64,000 nt of DNA from Metabacillus sp. FJAT-52054 (GCF_037201815.1 NZ_CP147407.1:1240001-1304000), one strand, 5' to 3'. Shown: positions 46,427 to 56,357, numbered from the stretch's first letter. The notes: generated by a model from the sequence alone, not told the origin. Numbers and translations: made by a program.

Positions 46427-47599
46427 GTGCTTACGTCATTAACTGAATCAGGTGCATTTTCTTTACTAAACAAGGTTTATTCATTCGAGGAGCTGGATCA
46501 GCTTCGGAGTACCGAATTATTTTACTGTCCAGCTTGCAGGCAGAGCGTAGAGCTTAAGCTTGGTACGGTAAAGAGGTATCATTTTGCTCATCGTAAAAAA
46601 ACAGCCTGTCATTATGAGGCTGAGCCGGAGAGTGAACGGCACTTGCTTGGAAAGCAGCAGCTGTTCGACAGGCTGAAACAAAAAGGGGAGGCGGAGCTGG
46701 AACCGTATCTCCCGGAAATCCGGCAGCGGCCGGATATGATGCTGACGTTTAATAAGAAGAAGTATGCAATTGAATACCAATGCTCGTCCATTCCGCATGA
46801 ACAGGCAATCCGCCGCAGCAGGGGCTATCAGAGTCTTAAGATAGAACCGGTCTGGATTCTCGGTTCGAATCAGCTTCATCGAACGGGAGCTTCTGAGTAT
46901 CGTCTAAATGTCTTCCACTGGTTCTTCATCAAAAATTTCCCCTATTCATCGCTTCCCTACCTTTTGTTTTATTGCCCGGAAAATAAGCAGCTCCTCAGAT
47001 TATCCGAATTCTTCCCTATTTCTAAACAGATTTTCCATGCAAAAGCCGAAGTGATGGAACTAAGCATGGATTCTCTGGCTCCGCACAAATGCTCTGCTCC
47101 AGGCGGATATCCAGTCAGCTGGCTCCAAAGCAAGGTCCTTAAATTCAGAAAATTTCCTCCTTCAAAACAAGTAACCTCCCTGCAGAAGGTGCTTTATTTG
47201 AAAAAGCGACTTCCATTATCTCTGATCCCTCCTATCGTTTTCATGCCAGCGCAATTTGACTTTGCCATTGAAACAGAGCCACATGTTTGGAAAACGCGGC
47301 TCCTATTATGGGCAGAGACCCGTCCTGGTTTTTCCAAACAAGAAGTGGTCCGTTATTTCTCTTTCCTCGAGTCGGAAGGGCATATAACAAGGCGCAGTCT
47401 TCAGACCATTAGTCCTTCAACTGAAGAAATCCTTTATGAATTGGGAAATAGGCTGATGCAAGCAGGATTTTTAACATGGACGGAGAAAAACAACATATAT
47501 ACACTTGCACCAATCAGGTGGTCATCAAAAATAACGGACGTTTTGCATGAGGATTGTGAATTTTTCAGGCTAATTTCAGCACTTGAGCATAACCTATAG
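46427..47599 (+). CDS. coiA: CoiA, competence protein
   Basis: A 390-residue CoiA with the N-terminal zinc-finger-like FYCPACRQSVELK...HFAHRKKTACHYE, and the nuclease-like core RPDMMLTFNKKKYAIEYQCSSI with the D-x-E-x-Q pattern, then HEQAIRRSRGYQSL. CoiA acts in DNA uptake, promoting recombination of incoming strands. The start is GTG 46427 with AAGGAGGAAGG upstream. The pepF gene follows after 94 nt, as in B. subtilis. Confidence 0.9.
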   Translation: MLTSLTESGAFSLLNKVYSFEELDQLRSTELFYCPACRQSVELKLGTVKRYHFAHRKKTACHYEAEPESERHLLGKQQLFDRLKQKGEAELEPYLPEIRQRPDMMLTFNKKKYAIEYQCSSIPHEQAIRRSRGYQSLKIEPVWILGSNQLHRTGASEYRLNVFHWFFIKNFPYSSLPYLLFYCPENKQLLRLSEFFPISKQIFHAKAEVMELSMDSLAPHKCSAPGGYPVSWLQSKVLKFRKFPPSKQVTSLQKVLYLKKRLPLSLIPPIVFMPAQFDFAIETEPHVWKTRLLLWAETRPGFSKQEVVRYFSFLESEGHITRRSLQTISPSTEEILYELGNRLMQAGFLTWTEKNNIYTLAPIRWSSKITDVLHEDCEFFRLISALEHNL

Positions 47600-47693
47600 G
47601 CATGTACGGCAAATCAATTGACTTCATCAGAGAATTTAGACAAGATGAGTTTAAGGCTGATTTCAGCTTAAGTATGGATAAGGGGGAAAAGAC

Positions 47694-49511
47694 ATGTCAG
47701 AACAGCAAACAGTAAAAAAATTGCCGCTAAGAAACGATATTGCGGTAGAGGATACATGGAGACTGGAAGACATTTTCGCAACCGATGAGGCTTGGGAGAA
47801 GGAGTTTGCGGAGTTAAAAACAGCCATTCCAAAAATTGCGGACTATCAAGGGAAGCTTGGAGATTCTGCTCAATCTTTATATGAAGGTCTCTCCTATCAG
47901 GATTCAGTTACGGAGCGCCTTGGAAAATTATATACATATGCACACATGAGATACGATCAGGATACGGGTAATTCACTGTACCAGGCATTAAATGACAGAG
48001 CAGCAAGTCTTTATACAGAAGCGTCCAGCATTTCGTCCTACATGGTTCCTGAGATTCTAGCTATGGATGAAGGAACACTGAAACAATATGTGGAGGAAAG
48101 CGAAAGCTTGAGCCTTTACCGTCACGCCCTAGAGGAAATCAACCGTGAACGTCCCCACGTTTTGTCTGCTGAGCAAGAGGCTCTGCTAGCACAGGCATCA
48201 GAAGCACTTAGAGCTTCGAGCGATATTTTCGGCAAGCTAAATAATGCAGATATGGAATTCCCTGCGATCAAAGATGAAAACGAGGAAGAGGTGGAAGTAA
48301 CACACGGCCGTTTTATCACATTTATGGAGAGTGAAGACCGCCGGGTAAGGCACGATGCGTTTAAAGCGGTTTATGATACGTATGGAAAATTCAAAAATAC
48401 GCTGGCAAGCACACTGTCGGGTGCAGTAAAAAAAGATAACTTCTATGCAACTGCAAGAAAATACAGCTCAGCAAGAGAAGCGGCACTAAGCAGCAATAAT
48501 ATTCCTGAAGAGGTATATGATAACCTCGTTTCAACTGTAGAGAAAAATTTGCATTTGCTGCAGCGTTACGTAGAACTTCGTAAAAAAGCCCTAAACCTTG
48601 ATGAGGTTCACATGTATGATCTTTACACACCGCTTGTCCAAAACACAAAGATGGAGATTCCTTATAAAGAAGCAAAGGATTATCTGTTAAAAGGACTCGC
48701 ACCGCTTGGTGAAGATTATTTGGATATTTTAAAAGAGGGCTTTGAAAACCGCTGGGTCGATGTTCATGAAAACAAAGGAAAACGCAGCGGGGCATACTCA
48801 TCAGGCACGTATGGAACAAATCCTTACATTTTGATGAACTGGCAGGATAATGTGAACAACCTGTTTACGCTCGCTCATGAATTCGGCCATTCCGTTCACA
48901 GCTATTACACAAGAAAAAATCAGCCTTATCCTTACGGTGATTATTCAATCTTTGTCGCAGAAGTGGCTTCAACAACGAATGAGGCATTGCTGAATGATCA
49001 TATGCTGAAAACGATTGATGATAAGAAAAAGCGAATGTACTTGTTGAATAACTATCTCGATGGATTCAGAGGCACCGTATTCCGCCAAACAATGTTTGCT
49101 GAATTTGAACATGCTATTCACAAACGTTCACAGGATGGCGAACCGCTGACACCAGAGCTTTTGACCAAAATGTACTACGATTTAAACAAAAAATATTACG
49201 GTGAGAACATTGTTGTGGACGAGGAAATCGGCCTGGAATGGGCACGGATTCCTCATTTTTACTACAATTACTATGTATATCAGTATGCAACTGGCTTTAG
49301 CGCTGCCGCTGCCCTCAGTAAGCAGATTCTTGAAGAGGGAGAGCCGGCAGTAAAACGCTACATTGAATTCTTAAGTGCAGGAAGCTCGGATTATCCGATT
49401 GAAGTTCTTAAAAAGGCAGGGGTTGATATGACATCATCCCAGCCAGTAGAAGAAGCATGCAAAGTATTTGAAGAAAAGCTGAACGAGCTCGAGAAATTAA
49501 TGAACGAATAA
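47694..49511 (+). CDS. pepF: Oligoendopeptidase F
   Basis: A 605-residue M3 family metallopeptidase with the zinc site HEFGHSVHSYY and the downstream Glu in VAEVASTTNEAL. PepF cleaves peptides of roughly 7-17 residues in the cytoplasm, complementing the Opp importer. In B. subtilis overproduction inhibits sporulation by degrading Phr-type peptides. GGGGGAAAAG precedes the ATG. It ends in a terminator. Confidence 0.93.
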   Translation: MSEQQTVKKLPLRNDIAVEDTWRLEDIFATDEAWEKEFAELKTAIPKIADYQGKLGDSAQSLYEGLSYQDSVTERLGKLYTYAHMRYDQDTGNSLYQALNDRAASLYTEASSISSYMVPEILAMDEGTLKQYVEESESLSLYRHALEEINRERPHVLSAEQEALLAQASEALRASSDIFGKLNNADMEFPAIKDENEEEVEVTHGRFITFMESEDRRVRHDAFKAVYDTYGKFKNTLASTLSGAVKKDNFYATARKYSSAREAALSSNNIPEEVYDNLVSTVEKNLHLLQRYVELRKKALNLDEVHMYDLYTPLVQNTKMEIPYKEAKDYLLKGLAPLGEDYLDILKEGFENRWVDVHENKGKRSGAYSSGTYGTNPYILMNWQDNVNNLFTLAHEFGHSVHSYYTRKNQPYPYGDYSIFVAEVASTTNEALLNDHMLKTIDDKKKRMYLLNNYLDGFRGTVFRQTMFAEFEHAIHKRSQDGEPLTPELLTKMYYDLNKKYYGENIVVDEEIGLEWARIPHFYYNYYVYQYATGFSAAAALSKQILEEGEPAVKRYIEFLSAGSSDYPIEVLKKAGVDMTSSQPVEEACKVFEEKLNELEKLMNE

Positions 49512-49516
49512 AGCGA

Positions 49517-49555
49517 AAAGCCGCTCCTTTAATCACGGAGCGGCTTTCTCTTTAG
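49517..49555. terminator. Terminator after pepF
   Basis: Hairpin AAAGCCGCTCC / GGAGCGGCTTT followed by a T-rich run. Confidence 0.8.
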
Positions 49556-49591
49556 GCATGTTCCGGAAATTGCGGAGCGGAAGCCCTGCAG

Positions 49592-49765
49592 TTAAAATCC
49601 TTTAAATGTTTTTTTGCGCGTCATCCCATAAATACCGCTCACGATGATTACAAAAAGAATGAGGGAAGAGAGGATGACCGGAATCATATTCATCAGACCC
49701 AGAATTTGAAGGAAGAATGCCCCTCCAAAAAGAAGGGTCATCCCAGTAATTATGATTGGATTCAT
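49592..49765 (-). CDS. Small membrane protein of unknown function (57 aa)
   Basis: A two-helix protein starting MNPIIITGMTLLFGGAFFLQ with a basic tail TRKKTFKGF. GGGGGTGG lies upstream of the ATG. It sits between pepF and roxS, roughly where B. subtilis has the small gene yizD; I cannot confirm that it is the same family. Confidence 0.6.
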   Translation of the reverse strand: MNPIIITGMTLLFGGAFFLQILGLMNMIPVILSSLILFVIIVSGIYGMTRKKTFKGF

Positions 49766-49849
49766 CTTGGAACCACCCCCGTCCTTCTTTATATGAAGAC
49801 AAATGATAAAATATGTATGTGACGAAATTGTGAATTAAGAACTAAGTAC

Positions 49850-49900
49850 TTGTCAAAACTCGACATATTCTGATATACTCAGGGTGTGAAATTGATCACA
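49850..49900 (+). promoter_or_regulatory. roxS promoter with Rex/Fnr-type palindrome
   Basis: TTGTCA (49850-49855) and TATACT (49874-49879) are 18 nt apart. TGTGAAATTGATCACA (49885-49900) is a perfect TGTGA-N6-TCACA dyad overlapping the predicted start. In B. subtilis roxS is repressed by Rex and activated by ResD; the dyad fits Rex or Fnr. A ResD-like TTGTGAATT lies upstream near 49828. Confidence 0.78.
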
Positions 49901-50008
49901 TAACAAACATTTACCCCTTTGTTTGACCGTGAAAAATTTCTCCCATCCCCTTTGTTGTCGTTAAGACATACAAGAAGAGACCATGCTTATCCCGGCATGG
50001 TCTTTTTT
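49886..50008 (+). ncRNA. roxS: RoxS (RsaE-type) regulatory small RNA
   Basis: A transcript of about 120 nt runs from a good promoter to the hairpin GACCATGC / GCATGGTC plus T6 and contains no ORF. The body carries the RsaE/RoxS C-rich motifs: TTTACCCCTTTG and TCTCCCATCCCCTTTG, separated by TTGACCGTGAAAAATT. RoxS pairs with Shine-Dalgarno regions of central-metabolism and redox mRNAs. It lies between pepF and spxH as in B. subtilis. The exact 5' end is inferred. Confidence 0.88.
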
Positions 50009-50053
50009 AATTTATTTAATAAAGTAAGCGGTTACAGATTTTTAGGTGAGAGT

Positions 50054-50581
50054 GGATTGATTAAGAGGCGGGAGGGACAGATAATACCTGGGAACGGATA
50101 GAAAAAACGGACGGCTAGATAGGAGCGGGTAACGGCTAAATAAAGGTGAGGAACGGACAGATTAAGTAGTTGAATGGCCAGAAAACCAGGTTGGTTGGAC
50201 AGAAAAAATCCATCGGCTAAATAAGAGCGGAGAACGGCAAGAATAAGGGGCGGAACGGACAGATAATGCCCGGGAACGGCCAGAAAACCAGGTTGGTTGG
50301 ACAGAAAAAATCCATCGGCTAAATAAGAGCGGGGAACGGCCAGAATAAGGGGCGGAACGGACAGATAATGCCCGGGAACGGACAGAAAACCAGGCCGGTT
50401 GGACAGAAAAAATCCATCGGCTAAATAAGGGTGGAGAACGGCCAGAATAAGGGGCGGAACGGACAGATTATGCCTGAACGGCCAGAATCCCAGGCCGGTT
50501 GGACAGAAAAAAGCGGACGGCTAAATTGAAGTGAAGAACGGCCAGATTATGACGGAGAACGGCCAGAAAACAAGTCGTAAC
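50054..50581. repeat. Phased 21-nt repeat array, GG[A/C]CAG / GGCTAA family (about 26 units)
   Basis: Cores GGACAG, GGCCAG or GGCTAA, mostly preceded by AAC or ATC, start every 21 nt: for example 50134, 50155, 50176, 50197, then 50215 after an 18-nt unit. The GGCTAA unit recurs at 50215, 50317, 50419 and 50519, a super-repeat of 102, 102 and 100 nt made of four 21-nt units and one 18-nt unit. The block lies between the roxS terminator and the spxH terminator, with no ORF of its own. Confidence 0.93.
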
Positions 50582-50604
50582 CCCATCACCGTCCACCAGC
50601 AACC

Positions 50605-50642
50605 AAAAAAACCGCCAAATCCTCTAAGGGGATGGCGGTTTT
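50605..50642 (-). terminator. Terminator after spxH
   Basis: On the minus strand the hairpin AAACCGCCA / TGGCGGTTT with inner TCC/GGA pairs is followed by seven T residues. Confidence 0.78.
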
Positions 50643-51518
50643 TCAGTCTAATGCTCTCCAGAACGTTCCGTGCTTGACGGGCACTTTTTCTACTTTTTGT
50701 GCAAGCTGATATTTTTTCATTTCACGCTCGGCTTCTTCAATGCTCATGTTGTAAACAAGAGCGATTTCTTTAGAAGCGACGAATCGGAAGTAAGAAAGGA
50801 ATACCTGCAGCGGAGGCGGTTCGGATGGCGGCGGAGTTTCGCCGAGCATTTCGAACAGCACTTCTTCGTACATTTCATATGGATAATAGCCGGCAATTTT
50901 TAAGCCTTCTTCTTCTACCCGTTCATTGAAGAATGCAATGGTAGGCATTTCGCTGACTTCCATCTCTGCAGTTATTTTCATATCGCATTGCAGAGCCTTT
51001 ACGGCGCTTTCAGAGTGAAGGTCCTTAATGAATTCATCTTTATCAAGACCGGTAATACCCGCAATTTCGATAAGCACTTTTTCATCTGAGACATCCTGCT
51101 TTTCAGTGAAAAGGACTTCCTGCAGCTTGCGGAGGAATCGGATGCCGGATTTCCTTCCTTGCAGCTCTGCCGCTTTTATCGCAACAGAAGGTGCATAAGC
51201 AGAGGAGATTGGATTATCAAACCAGATTGATCCGTCGCATGACATTCCGGTGCGGCATGCAGTGCTGTCCCAGGAAGCTGCCATATTCTCAGGGCGTTTC
51301 ATTTTAATGGCATTTAGAGATGCCAGATTTCCGCTGATAATATGCTTCAGTGTAAAGAAGCGTCCGTATCTCATCAGCAATTTTTTAATTATGGGCTCAA
51401 GCGCCCAGCACTCAGGACAAAGAGGGTCGACGAACAAATATATTTCAAGCGGTTTCTTTGCATTGCCGTGGCAATGGGAGAAAAAATGCCCGATATTCTT
51501 TTTCTCGCCATAAGGCAT
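50643..51518 (-). CDS. spxH: SpxH (YjbH), ClpXP adaptor for Spx
   Basis: A 291-residue DsbA-like adaptor. The N-terminus shows [15 protein letters not shown] and the thioredoxin-like [13 protein letters not shown] (CPEC). YjbH binds Spx and delivers it to ClpXP. I choose ATG 51518, which overlaps the globin stop (TAATG) and is spaced 10 nt from AAAGGAG; the ATG at 51527 is too close. The globin gene lies upstream in the same operon, as in B. subtilis. Confidence 0.92.
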   Translation of the reverse strand: MPYGEKKNIGHFFSHCHGNAKKPLEIYLFVDPLCPECWALEPIIKKLLMRYGRFFTLKHIISGNLASLNAIKMKRPENMAASWDSTACRTGMSCDGSIWFDNPISSAYAPSVAIKAAELQGRKSGIRFLRKLQEVLFTEKQDVSDEKVLIEIAGITGLDKDEFIKDLHSESAVKALQCDMKITAEMEVSEMPTIAFFNERVEEEGLKIAGYYPYEMYEEVLFEMLGETPPPSEPPPLQVFLSYFRFVASKEIALVYNMSIEEAEREMKKYQLAQKVEKVPVKHGTFWRALD

Positions 51519-51928
51519 TAATTCCATTCTCCTTTCTTATCGAGCGCACTGCCTGGAGTGTTCACCATATGATGCGCCGTTAATGTAAGCCGCTCGAAAA
51601 GGAAATTTCGAATATCTCCCTCTAGTCCAACCTCGTCCATTGCTTTGTCCATACAATCCAGCCAGGCTTCCGCTCGATCTTCTGTTATAGGAAAGGGCAG
51701 GTGCCGCGCTCTCAGCATTGGATGACCATGCTCATCCGTATATAAGGAGGGACCGCCTAAGTATTGAGTCATAAATTGTTTCTGCTTTCTTGCTGTTTCG
51801 CTTAATTCGTTTGGAAAAATAGGTGACAGCAAGGGATGTTTTCCTACATTGGAATAAAAAGCATCAACAAGCTGGGAAAGAAGCTCTTTTCCAATCGCTT
51901 CATACGGAGTTGTAAAAGATTCTGCCAT
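51518..51928 (-). CDS. yjbI: Group II truncated hemoglobin
   Basis: A 136-residue globin. It shows [27 protein letters not shown] and the H-containing [12 protein letters not shown], typical of trHbO (HbO) proteins with Tyr B10 in DAFYSNV and Trp G8 in AEAWLDCM. It binds heme and oxygen or reacts with peroxide. Its close coupling to spxH places heme/oxygen chemistry next to thiol stress control. Confidence 0.92.
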   Translation of the reverse strand: MAESFTTPYEAIGKELLSQLVDAFYSNVGKHPLLSPIFPNELSETARKQKQFMTQYLGGPSLYTDEHGHPMLRARHLPFPITEDRAEAWLDCMDKAMDEVGLEGDIRNFLFERLTLTAHHMVNTPGSALDKKGEWN

Positions 51929-52112
51929 GTTGATAACTCCTTTATCTTAAATTCTCTTCAAATTGAGTAAGATTATTCTTAAATAAGTGTGTTCAGTCGT
52001 GATATGCCAGGGTTTTTAGCTCTGTCCTGTTCATGTAATAAACTTATTTTAACAATGAGATTCATATATCTCAAACAAATCGCTCTGAGTTTTATTTAAA
52101 AATCCTTTTTCC

Positions 52113-52146
52113 CATAAAAAAATCAGTCCGCAATGGACTGATTTGC
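52113..52146 (-). terminator. Terminator after cwlQ
   Basis: On the minus strand AAATCAGTCC / GGACTGATTT is followed by seven T residues. Confidence 0.78.
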
Positions 52147-52779
52147 CTAGGCAAAATAAGATGCTGAAATTTTCTCGACATAATTTCGTGTTTCTTTAAA
52201 TGGGGGAATCCCACCGTACTTATCCACATTTCCAGGTCCGGCATTATAAGCTGCAAGGGCGAGTTTGACGTCTCCATCGTACTTGGCAAGCATCTGTTGT
52301 AAGTATTTTGTTCCGCCCATAACATTGTCCCTTGGGTCAAAAGGATTTTCGACCCCAAGTCCTTTTGCTGTCGCAGGCATTAGCTGCATCAATCCCATGG
52401 CTCCTGCTCCGCTTTCAGCATTCGGATTGTAATTGGATTCCTGTTTAATGACGGATCGAATCAATTTAGGGTCCACCCCATACGCTTCAGAAGCCTCTGA
52501 AATAATCGTCTCAATAGAAGCGGGGCCTGATGGAAGTTTTACAGAAGATGCTTTGATTTCTTCTAATGAAGGGAGCGCTTGTGTAAATAGCGGCCGCTGC
52601 TGGTTTGGGAGAGCTGATGCCGGATCTTGCGGCGTTCCAGTATAAAATTGGAGCATTGTATCAAGCAGGTCGCTGAACATGTCGCTTGCTGATTGGCTTT
52701 CTGTCTGTTTATTGGAGTGAAAATCAAGGGAGCGAAGGTTCTGTAATTCCATCATCGTCTGAAACTGCTTTATTTCCAT
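52147..52779 (-). CDS. cwlQ: Lytic transglycosylase / muramidase
   Basis: A 210-residue protein with a C-terminal SLT domain: the catalytic Glu in [30 protein letters not shown], and [16 protein letters not shown]. The N-terminal 90 residues are polar and low in structure. No signal peptide is seen, as in B. subtilis CwlQ (YjbJ), a two-activity muramidase. GGAGATGACTCCGT lies upstream of the ATG. Monocistronic, with its own terminator. Confidence 0.87.
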   Translation of the reverse strand: MEIKQFQTMMELQNLRSLDFHSNKQTESQSASDMFSDLLDTMLQFYTGTPQDPASALPNQQRPLFTQALPSLEEIKASSVKLPSGPASIETIISEASEAYGVDPKLIRSVIKQESNYNPNAESGAGAMGLMQLMPATAKGLGVENPFDPRDNVMGGTKYLQQMLAKYDGDVKLALAAYNAGPGNVDKYGGIPPFKETRNYVEKISASYFA

Positions 52780-52794
52780 ACGGAGTCATCTCCT

Positions 52795-53373
52795 TTATTC
52801 TCGATATTTTTGTTCATAAAAGCGGCGAACCTTATTTTTCGTTTCACGGACAGGAATCTGATGCATTTCGAGAAGCCTGCTGAAATACAGTTCTCCTGAT
52901 GTAGCTTCGTCTGCTTCATATTCCAATTCGTAGTCCTCTATAGATAAGTATCGGCTCCGATCAAGAACGATTAAGCCGTTTTCTGCTTTTTTTTCAGCAC
53001 GGAAGGTTGTCAGGGAACCAAAATAGCGAATGGCGTCATCAGCAATTCCGAGCGATTTAAGCTGGTGCTTGACGCTCCCAGCTGGAAATTGGTGTTCTTC
53101 CATTAGAAAAGCTGCTTCTTCATCTGTTAAAGTTTGCTCGGTTTCCAGAAGTCCTGTTTCCGCTGGCTCTTTAAGTGTAAGCACCCACTTTCCATGTTTA
53201 TAGCGAGTTCTAAGGGCGGATTTCTTTTCTTTTATTTGAAAATCGCTGGTGTCAAAATAATGATTCACCTGCTCATGAAAATCTTTTTCATTAAAGCTGA
53301 ATGCGATGGCTAACCGGCTGAATTCATCTTCCGTTAGCATGTTTTTAAATTCAATTTCGATATGCTGAGCCAT
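52795..53373 (-). CDS. yjbK: CYTH domain triphosphatase-like protein
   Basis: A 192-residue CYTH protein. It shows the N-terminal EIEFKNML (ExExK), then NHYFDTSDF, ALRTRYKHGKWVLTLKEP and the later EYELEYEAD. The tunnel fold usually binds triphosphates with metal. I choose ATG 53373 with GGAGG upstream; the longer frame to 53436 lacks a site. It is divergent from yjbL. Substrate is not known for YjbK. Confidence 0.85.
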   Translation of the reverse strand: MAQHIEIEFKNMLTEDEFSRLAIAFSFNEKDFHEQVNHYFDTSDFQIKEKKSALRTRYKHGKWVLTLKEPAETGLLETEQTLTDEEAAFLMEEHQFPAGSVKHQLKSLGIADDAIRYFGSLTTFRAEKKAENGLIVLDRSRYLSIEDYELEYEADEATSGELYFSRLLEMHQIPVRETKNKVRRFYEQKYRE

Positions 53374-53542
53374 GGTGATCCTCCAATAATACATGTTTTC
53401 TCTATTATCTCTCTTTAAAGCAGCCAGAGCAATCAAGAAAAGTTTGAAAACAGGCGGGGATGAATAGAGCTTCCATTTTATAAGAGCGGCGACTGTATGG
53501 TAAAATAGATGTGTAGTTTTGGATTGGAAGGAGTTTTAATAA

Positions 53543-53917
53543 ATGAACAATAAAATCGAAGTAGTGGAAGCGTCAGTTGAAGAGGAGAAATTGGTGCTGA
53601 CAGGGAATTCTTATAACGGTGAGGCTTCTGAGCTGGAGGCTAACGGACAAATTTTAGCAGATTCAGATAACCTCGCATTTGTATACATATTGGAAAACCC
53701 AGAGCATTTTACATACTTAAGTATTCCGGCTGCCCATTGGCCAGAGGTTGAAAAAGCAAGAACTGCTTCATTAACCGTTTGGGCGCGCATAAATGAACAG
53801 GAAATAGAGCTTGAGCACTTCTTTGAGGAGCTTGATGAGCTTGTTCAGAACATAGCAGGCAATGCGAATTACGGAGAGGAAATGGAAGGCAAGGTTTCCG
53901 AAGTGTTTGCTACCTAA
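53543..53917 (+). CDS. yjbL: UPF0738 family protein
   Basis: A 124-residue acidic soluble protein at the yjbL position, with AAHWPEVEKARTASLTVWARI and ELEHFFEELDELVQNIAGNANYG, matching UPF0738. AAGGAG precedes the ATG. It lies 24 nt before the (p)ppGpp synthetase gene. Function is unknown. Confidence 0.82.
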   Translation: MNNKIEVVEASVEEEKLVLTGNSYNGEASELEANGQILADSDNLAFVYILENPEHFTYLSIPAAHWPEVEKARTASLTVWARINEQEIELEHFFEELDELVQNIAGNANYGEEMEGKVSEVFAT

Positions 53918-53941
53918 GCAAAAAAAGAAGGAGAACATTTC

Positions 53942-54598
53942 ATGCTGGGGGCGATGGAAATGGATGAGAGAGAATGGGAGCTGTTCCTGGCTCCGTATCA
54001 GCAGGCGGTTGATGAATTAAAGGTTAAGCTAAAGGGATTAAGATCAGAATATGAGCTTGAAAGCTCGCATTCTCCTATTGAATTTGTGACGGGTAGAGTG
54101 AAGCCGATTGCGAGTATTCTCGATAAGGCTAAACGAAAAAACATTCAATTAGATAGACTCCACAGTGACATGCAGGATATAGCGGGGCTTAGAATGATGT
54201 GCCAGTTTACAGATGATATCCGGGCAGTAGTAACCATGCTGAGGAAACGGAAAGATCTTGAAATTGTTGAGGAAAGAGATTACATTTCCCATAAAAAAGA
54301 GAGCGGATACCGGTCTTACCATGTCGTTGCACATTATCCCGTTCAGACGATCAGCGGTGAAAAGAAGATTCTGATTGAAATTCAGATTCGGACATTAGCC
54401 ATGAATTTCTGGGCAACAGTAGAGCATTCTCTTAATTACAAATATAAAGGGAACTTTCCGGAAGCAATCAGAATTCGTCTTAAGCGGGCAGCGGAGGCCG
54501 CTTACAGGCTGGATGAAGAAATGTCACTAATAAAGGGAGAAATTCAAGAGGCCCATGCTATTTTCTCAAGAAAAACGGAATCGAACGAGTCGGAGTAG
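53942..54598 (+). CDS. yjbM: Small alarmone synthetase (GTP pyrophosphokinase, SasB/RelQ)
   Basis: A 218-residue single-domain (p)ppGpp synthetase of the RelQ type. It has SPIEFVTGRVKP, DIAGLRMMCQF, SGYRSYHVVAHYP and EIQIRTLAMNFWATVEHSLNYK (catalytic Glu). There is no hydrolase or TGS domain. ATG 53942 has AAGGAG at good spacing; homologs begin nearer MDEREWELF, so ATG 53960 is an alternative. It lies in an operon with nadF and yjbO. Confidence 0.92.
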   Translation: MLGAMEMDEREWELFLAPYQQAVDELKVKLKGLRSEYELESSHSPIEFVTGRVKPIASILDKAKRKNIQLDRLHSDMQDIAGLRMMCQFTDDIRAVVTMLRKRKDLEIVEERDYISHKKESGYRSYHVVAHYPVQTISGEKKILIEIQIRTLAMNFWATVEHSLNYKYKGNFPEAIRIRLKRAAEAAYRLDEEMSLIKGEIQEAHAIFSRKTESNESE

Positions 54599-54634
54599 GA
54601 GCGGTATACAACCTATAGAAAAGGGGCCTGGAAT

Positions 54635-55429
54635 ATGAGATTCGCAATTACGTCTAAAGGCGATAGCAAATCAAATACACTGATGCAAAGAATGAGGACA
54701 TACCTGAGCGACTTTGATCTGGAGTATGATGAAGACCGTCCGGATATTGTCATCTCTGTTGGCGGCGACGGCACCCTTCTTTACGCGTTTCACCGATATC
54801 GCAGCCGCCTCGATAAGACCGCTTTTATAGGAGTACATACAGGCCATCTTGGCTTTTATGCGGACTGGGTTCCGGATGAAATTGAAAAGCTGGTTATAGC
54901 GATTGCAAAAACACCTCATCAGATTGTGGAATATCCAATCCTTGAGGTTATTATCCGGCATAATGACGGGGGAAAAGAAGCGCGGTACCTCGCTTTGAAC
55001 GAGTGTACAGTGAAAGCGATTGAGAATTCCCTTGTGATGGATGTCGAAATCAAAGGCCAGCGATTTGAGACTTTTCGCGGGGATGGGTTATGCATCTCCA
55101 CTCCATCCGGAAGCACAGCTTATAATAAAGCATTGGGAGGAGCAATTTTGCATCCTTCTATCAGGGCTATTCAGCTTGCCGAAATGGCTTCTATTAATAA
55201 CCGCGTGTTTCGTACAGTAGGCTCTCCGCTTATTTTGCCTGACCACCACACCTGCTTGTTAAAGCCTGTTAACGATGCGGATTTCCAGATCACGATTGAT
55301 CATTTAACGCTCCTGCATAAAGACGTGAAATCGATTCAATGCCGCGTAGCAAAAGAAAATGTACGCTTCGCCCGATTCCGTCCATTCCCTTTCTGGAAGC
55401 GTGTAAAGGATTCCTTTATTGGACAGTAA
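54635..55429 (+). CDS. nadF: NAD kinase
   Basis: A 264-residue ATP-NAD kinase producing NADP. It has the GGDGTLL motif, [11 protein letters not shown] and the conserved [29 protein letters not shown] lies upstream of the ATG. Its end overlaps the start of yjbO by 11 nt. Confidence 0.94.
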   Translation: MRFAITSKGDSKSNTLMQRMRTYLSDFDLEYDEDRPDIVISVGGDGTLLYAFHRYRSRLDKTAFIGVHTGHLGFYADWVPDEIEKLVIAIAKTPHQIVEYPILEVIIRHNDGGKEARYLALNECTVKAIENSLVMDVEIKGQRFETFRGDGLCISTPSGSTAYNKALGGAILHPSIRAIQLAEMASINNRVFRTVGSPLILPDHHTCLLKPVNDADFQITIDHLTLLHKDVKSIQCRVAKENVRFARFRPFPFWKRVKDSFIGQ

Positions 55430-56321
55430 ACAATTTCAGATGGAGTGGAGCGTTTCGCAGCGGGAAAGCGGCCTGCTGGTGAAGGAATTTTTGCAGCAAA
55501 AGCAGCTGACGAAACGTGCCATTATTGATATTAAATTCAGCGGCGGATGCATTACTGTGAATGGAATTCAAGAGACGGTCAGAAAAAAGGTGACAGCGGG
55601 GGATAAAGTGGCTGTTCTTTTTCCTGTTGAAAAACCAAGTGAAAGTCTGATTCCTCAGGATTTAGAGCTTTCAATCGTTTATGAAGATGACCATTGCATC
55701 GTTTTAAACAAAGCAGCAGGAATGCCGACGATTCCTTCCATGCTCTATCCGCACAGTACACTAGCTAATGGATTGCTGTATCATCTGCAAAAACAGGGAC
55801 TCTCATCAACTATTCATATCGTAAACCGACTTGATAAAGACACGTCCGGTCTTATGCTTGCAGCGAAGCACCGATTCAGCCACTCCCAATTTTCCAAACA
55901 GCAGAAGCAGGCGGGTATTCATCGAACATATACGGCGATTGTTCATGGGAAATTGCAGCTGGACAAGGGAATCATCAGCAAACCCATTGGCAGAAATCCG
56001 CAAAGCATCATTGAAAGAGAAGTAAGGGAAGATGGCCAGTATGCTGCAACGGCTTATCTGACACTCGGAAGGAAACAGGACTGCAGTTTGGCTGAACTGA
56101 AGCTTGAAACAGGGAGAACCCACCAGATCCGAGTGCATATGAGCAGTATCGGTCATCCGTTAGCAGGAGATACGCTATACGGAGGCAGTGATCGTTTAAT
56201 GAAAAGGCAGGCTTTGCACAGCTCAGAGCTCACGTTTTGGCATCCGTTTAAGGAAGAGCAAATGAGTTTTCATGCGACGCTCCCGAAGGATATGAAAGAG
56301 TTTTGGAATACTTCTGAATAA
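55419..56321 (+). CDS. yjbO: RluD-family pseudouridine synthase
   Basis: A 300-residue protein. The N-terminal S4-like RNA-binding region (about 12-75) precedes the catalytic domain with [15 protein letters not shown] (catalytic Asp) and the C-terminal [21 protein letters not shown] choose the TTG start at 55419, with AAAGGA upstream and overlap of the NAD kinase end. RNA target is unknown. Confidence 0.9.
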   Translation: MDSKQFQMEWSVSQRESGLLVKEFLQQKQLTKRAIIDIKFSGGCITVNGIQETVRKKVTAGDKVAVLFPVEKPSESLIPQDLELSIVYEDDHCIVLNKAAGMPTIPSMLYPHSTLANGLLYHLQKQGLSSTIHIVNRLDKDTSGLMLAAKHRFSHSQFSKQQKQAGIHRTYTAIVHGKLQLDKGIISKPIGRNPQSIIEREVREDGQYAATAYLTLGRKQDCSLAELKLETGRTHQIRVHMSSIGHPLAGDTLYGGSDRLMKRQALHSSELTFWHPFKEEQMSFHATLPKDMKEFWNTSE

Positions 56322-56357
56322 CTGAGGCCCAGCGAATTGAACTGACCCTGGGCAAAT

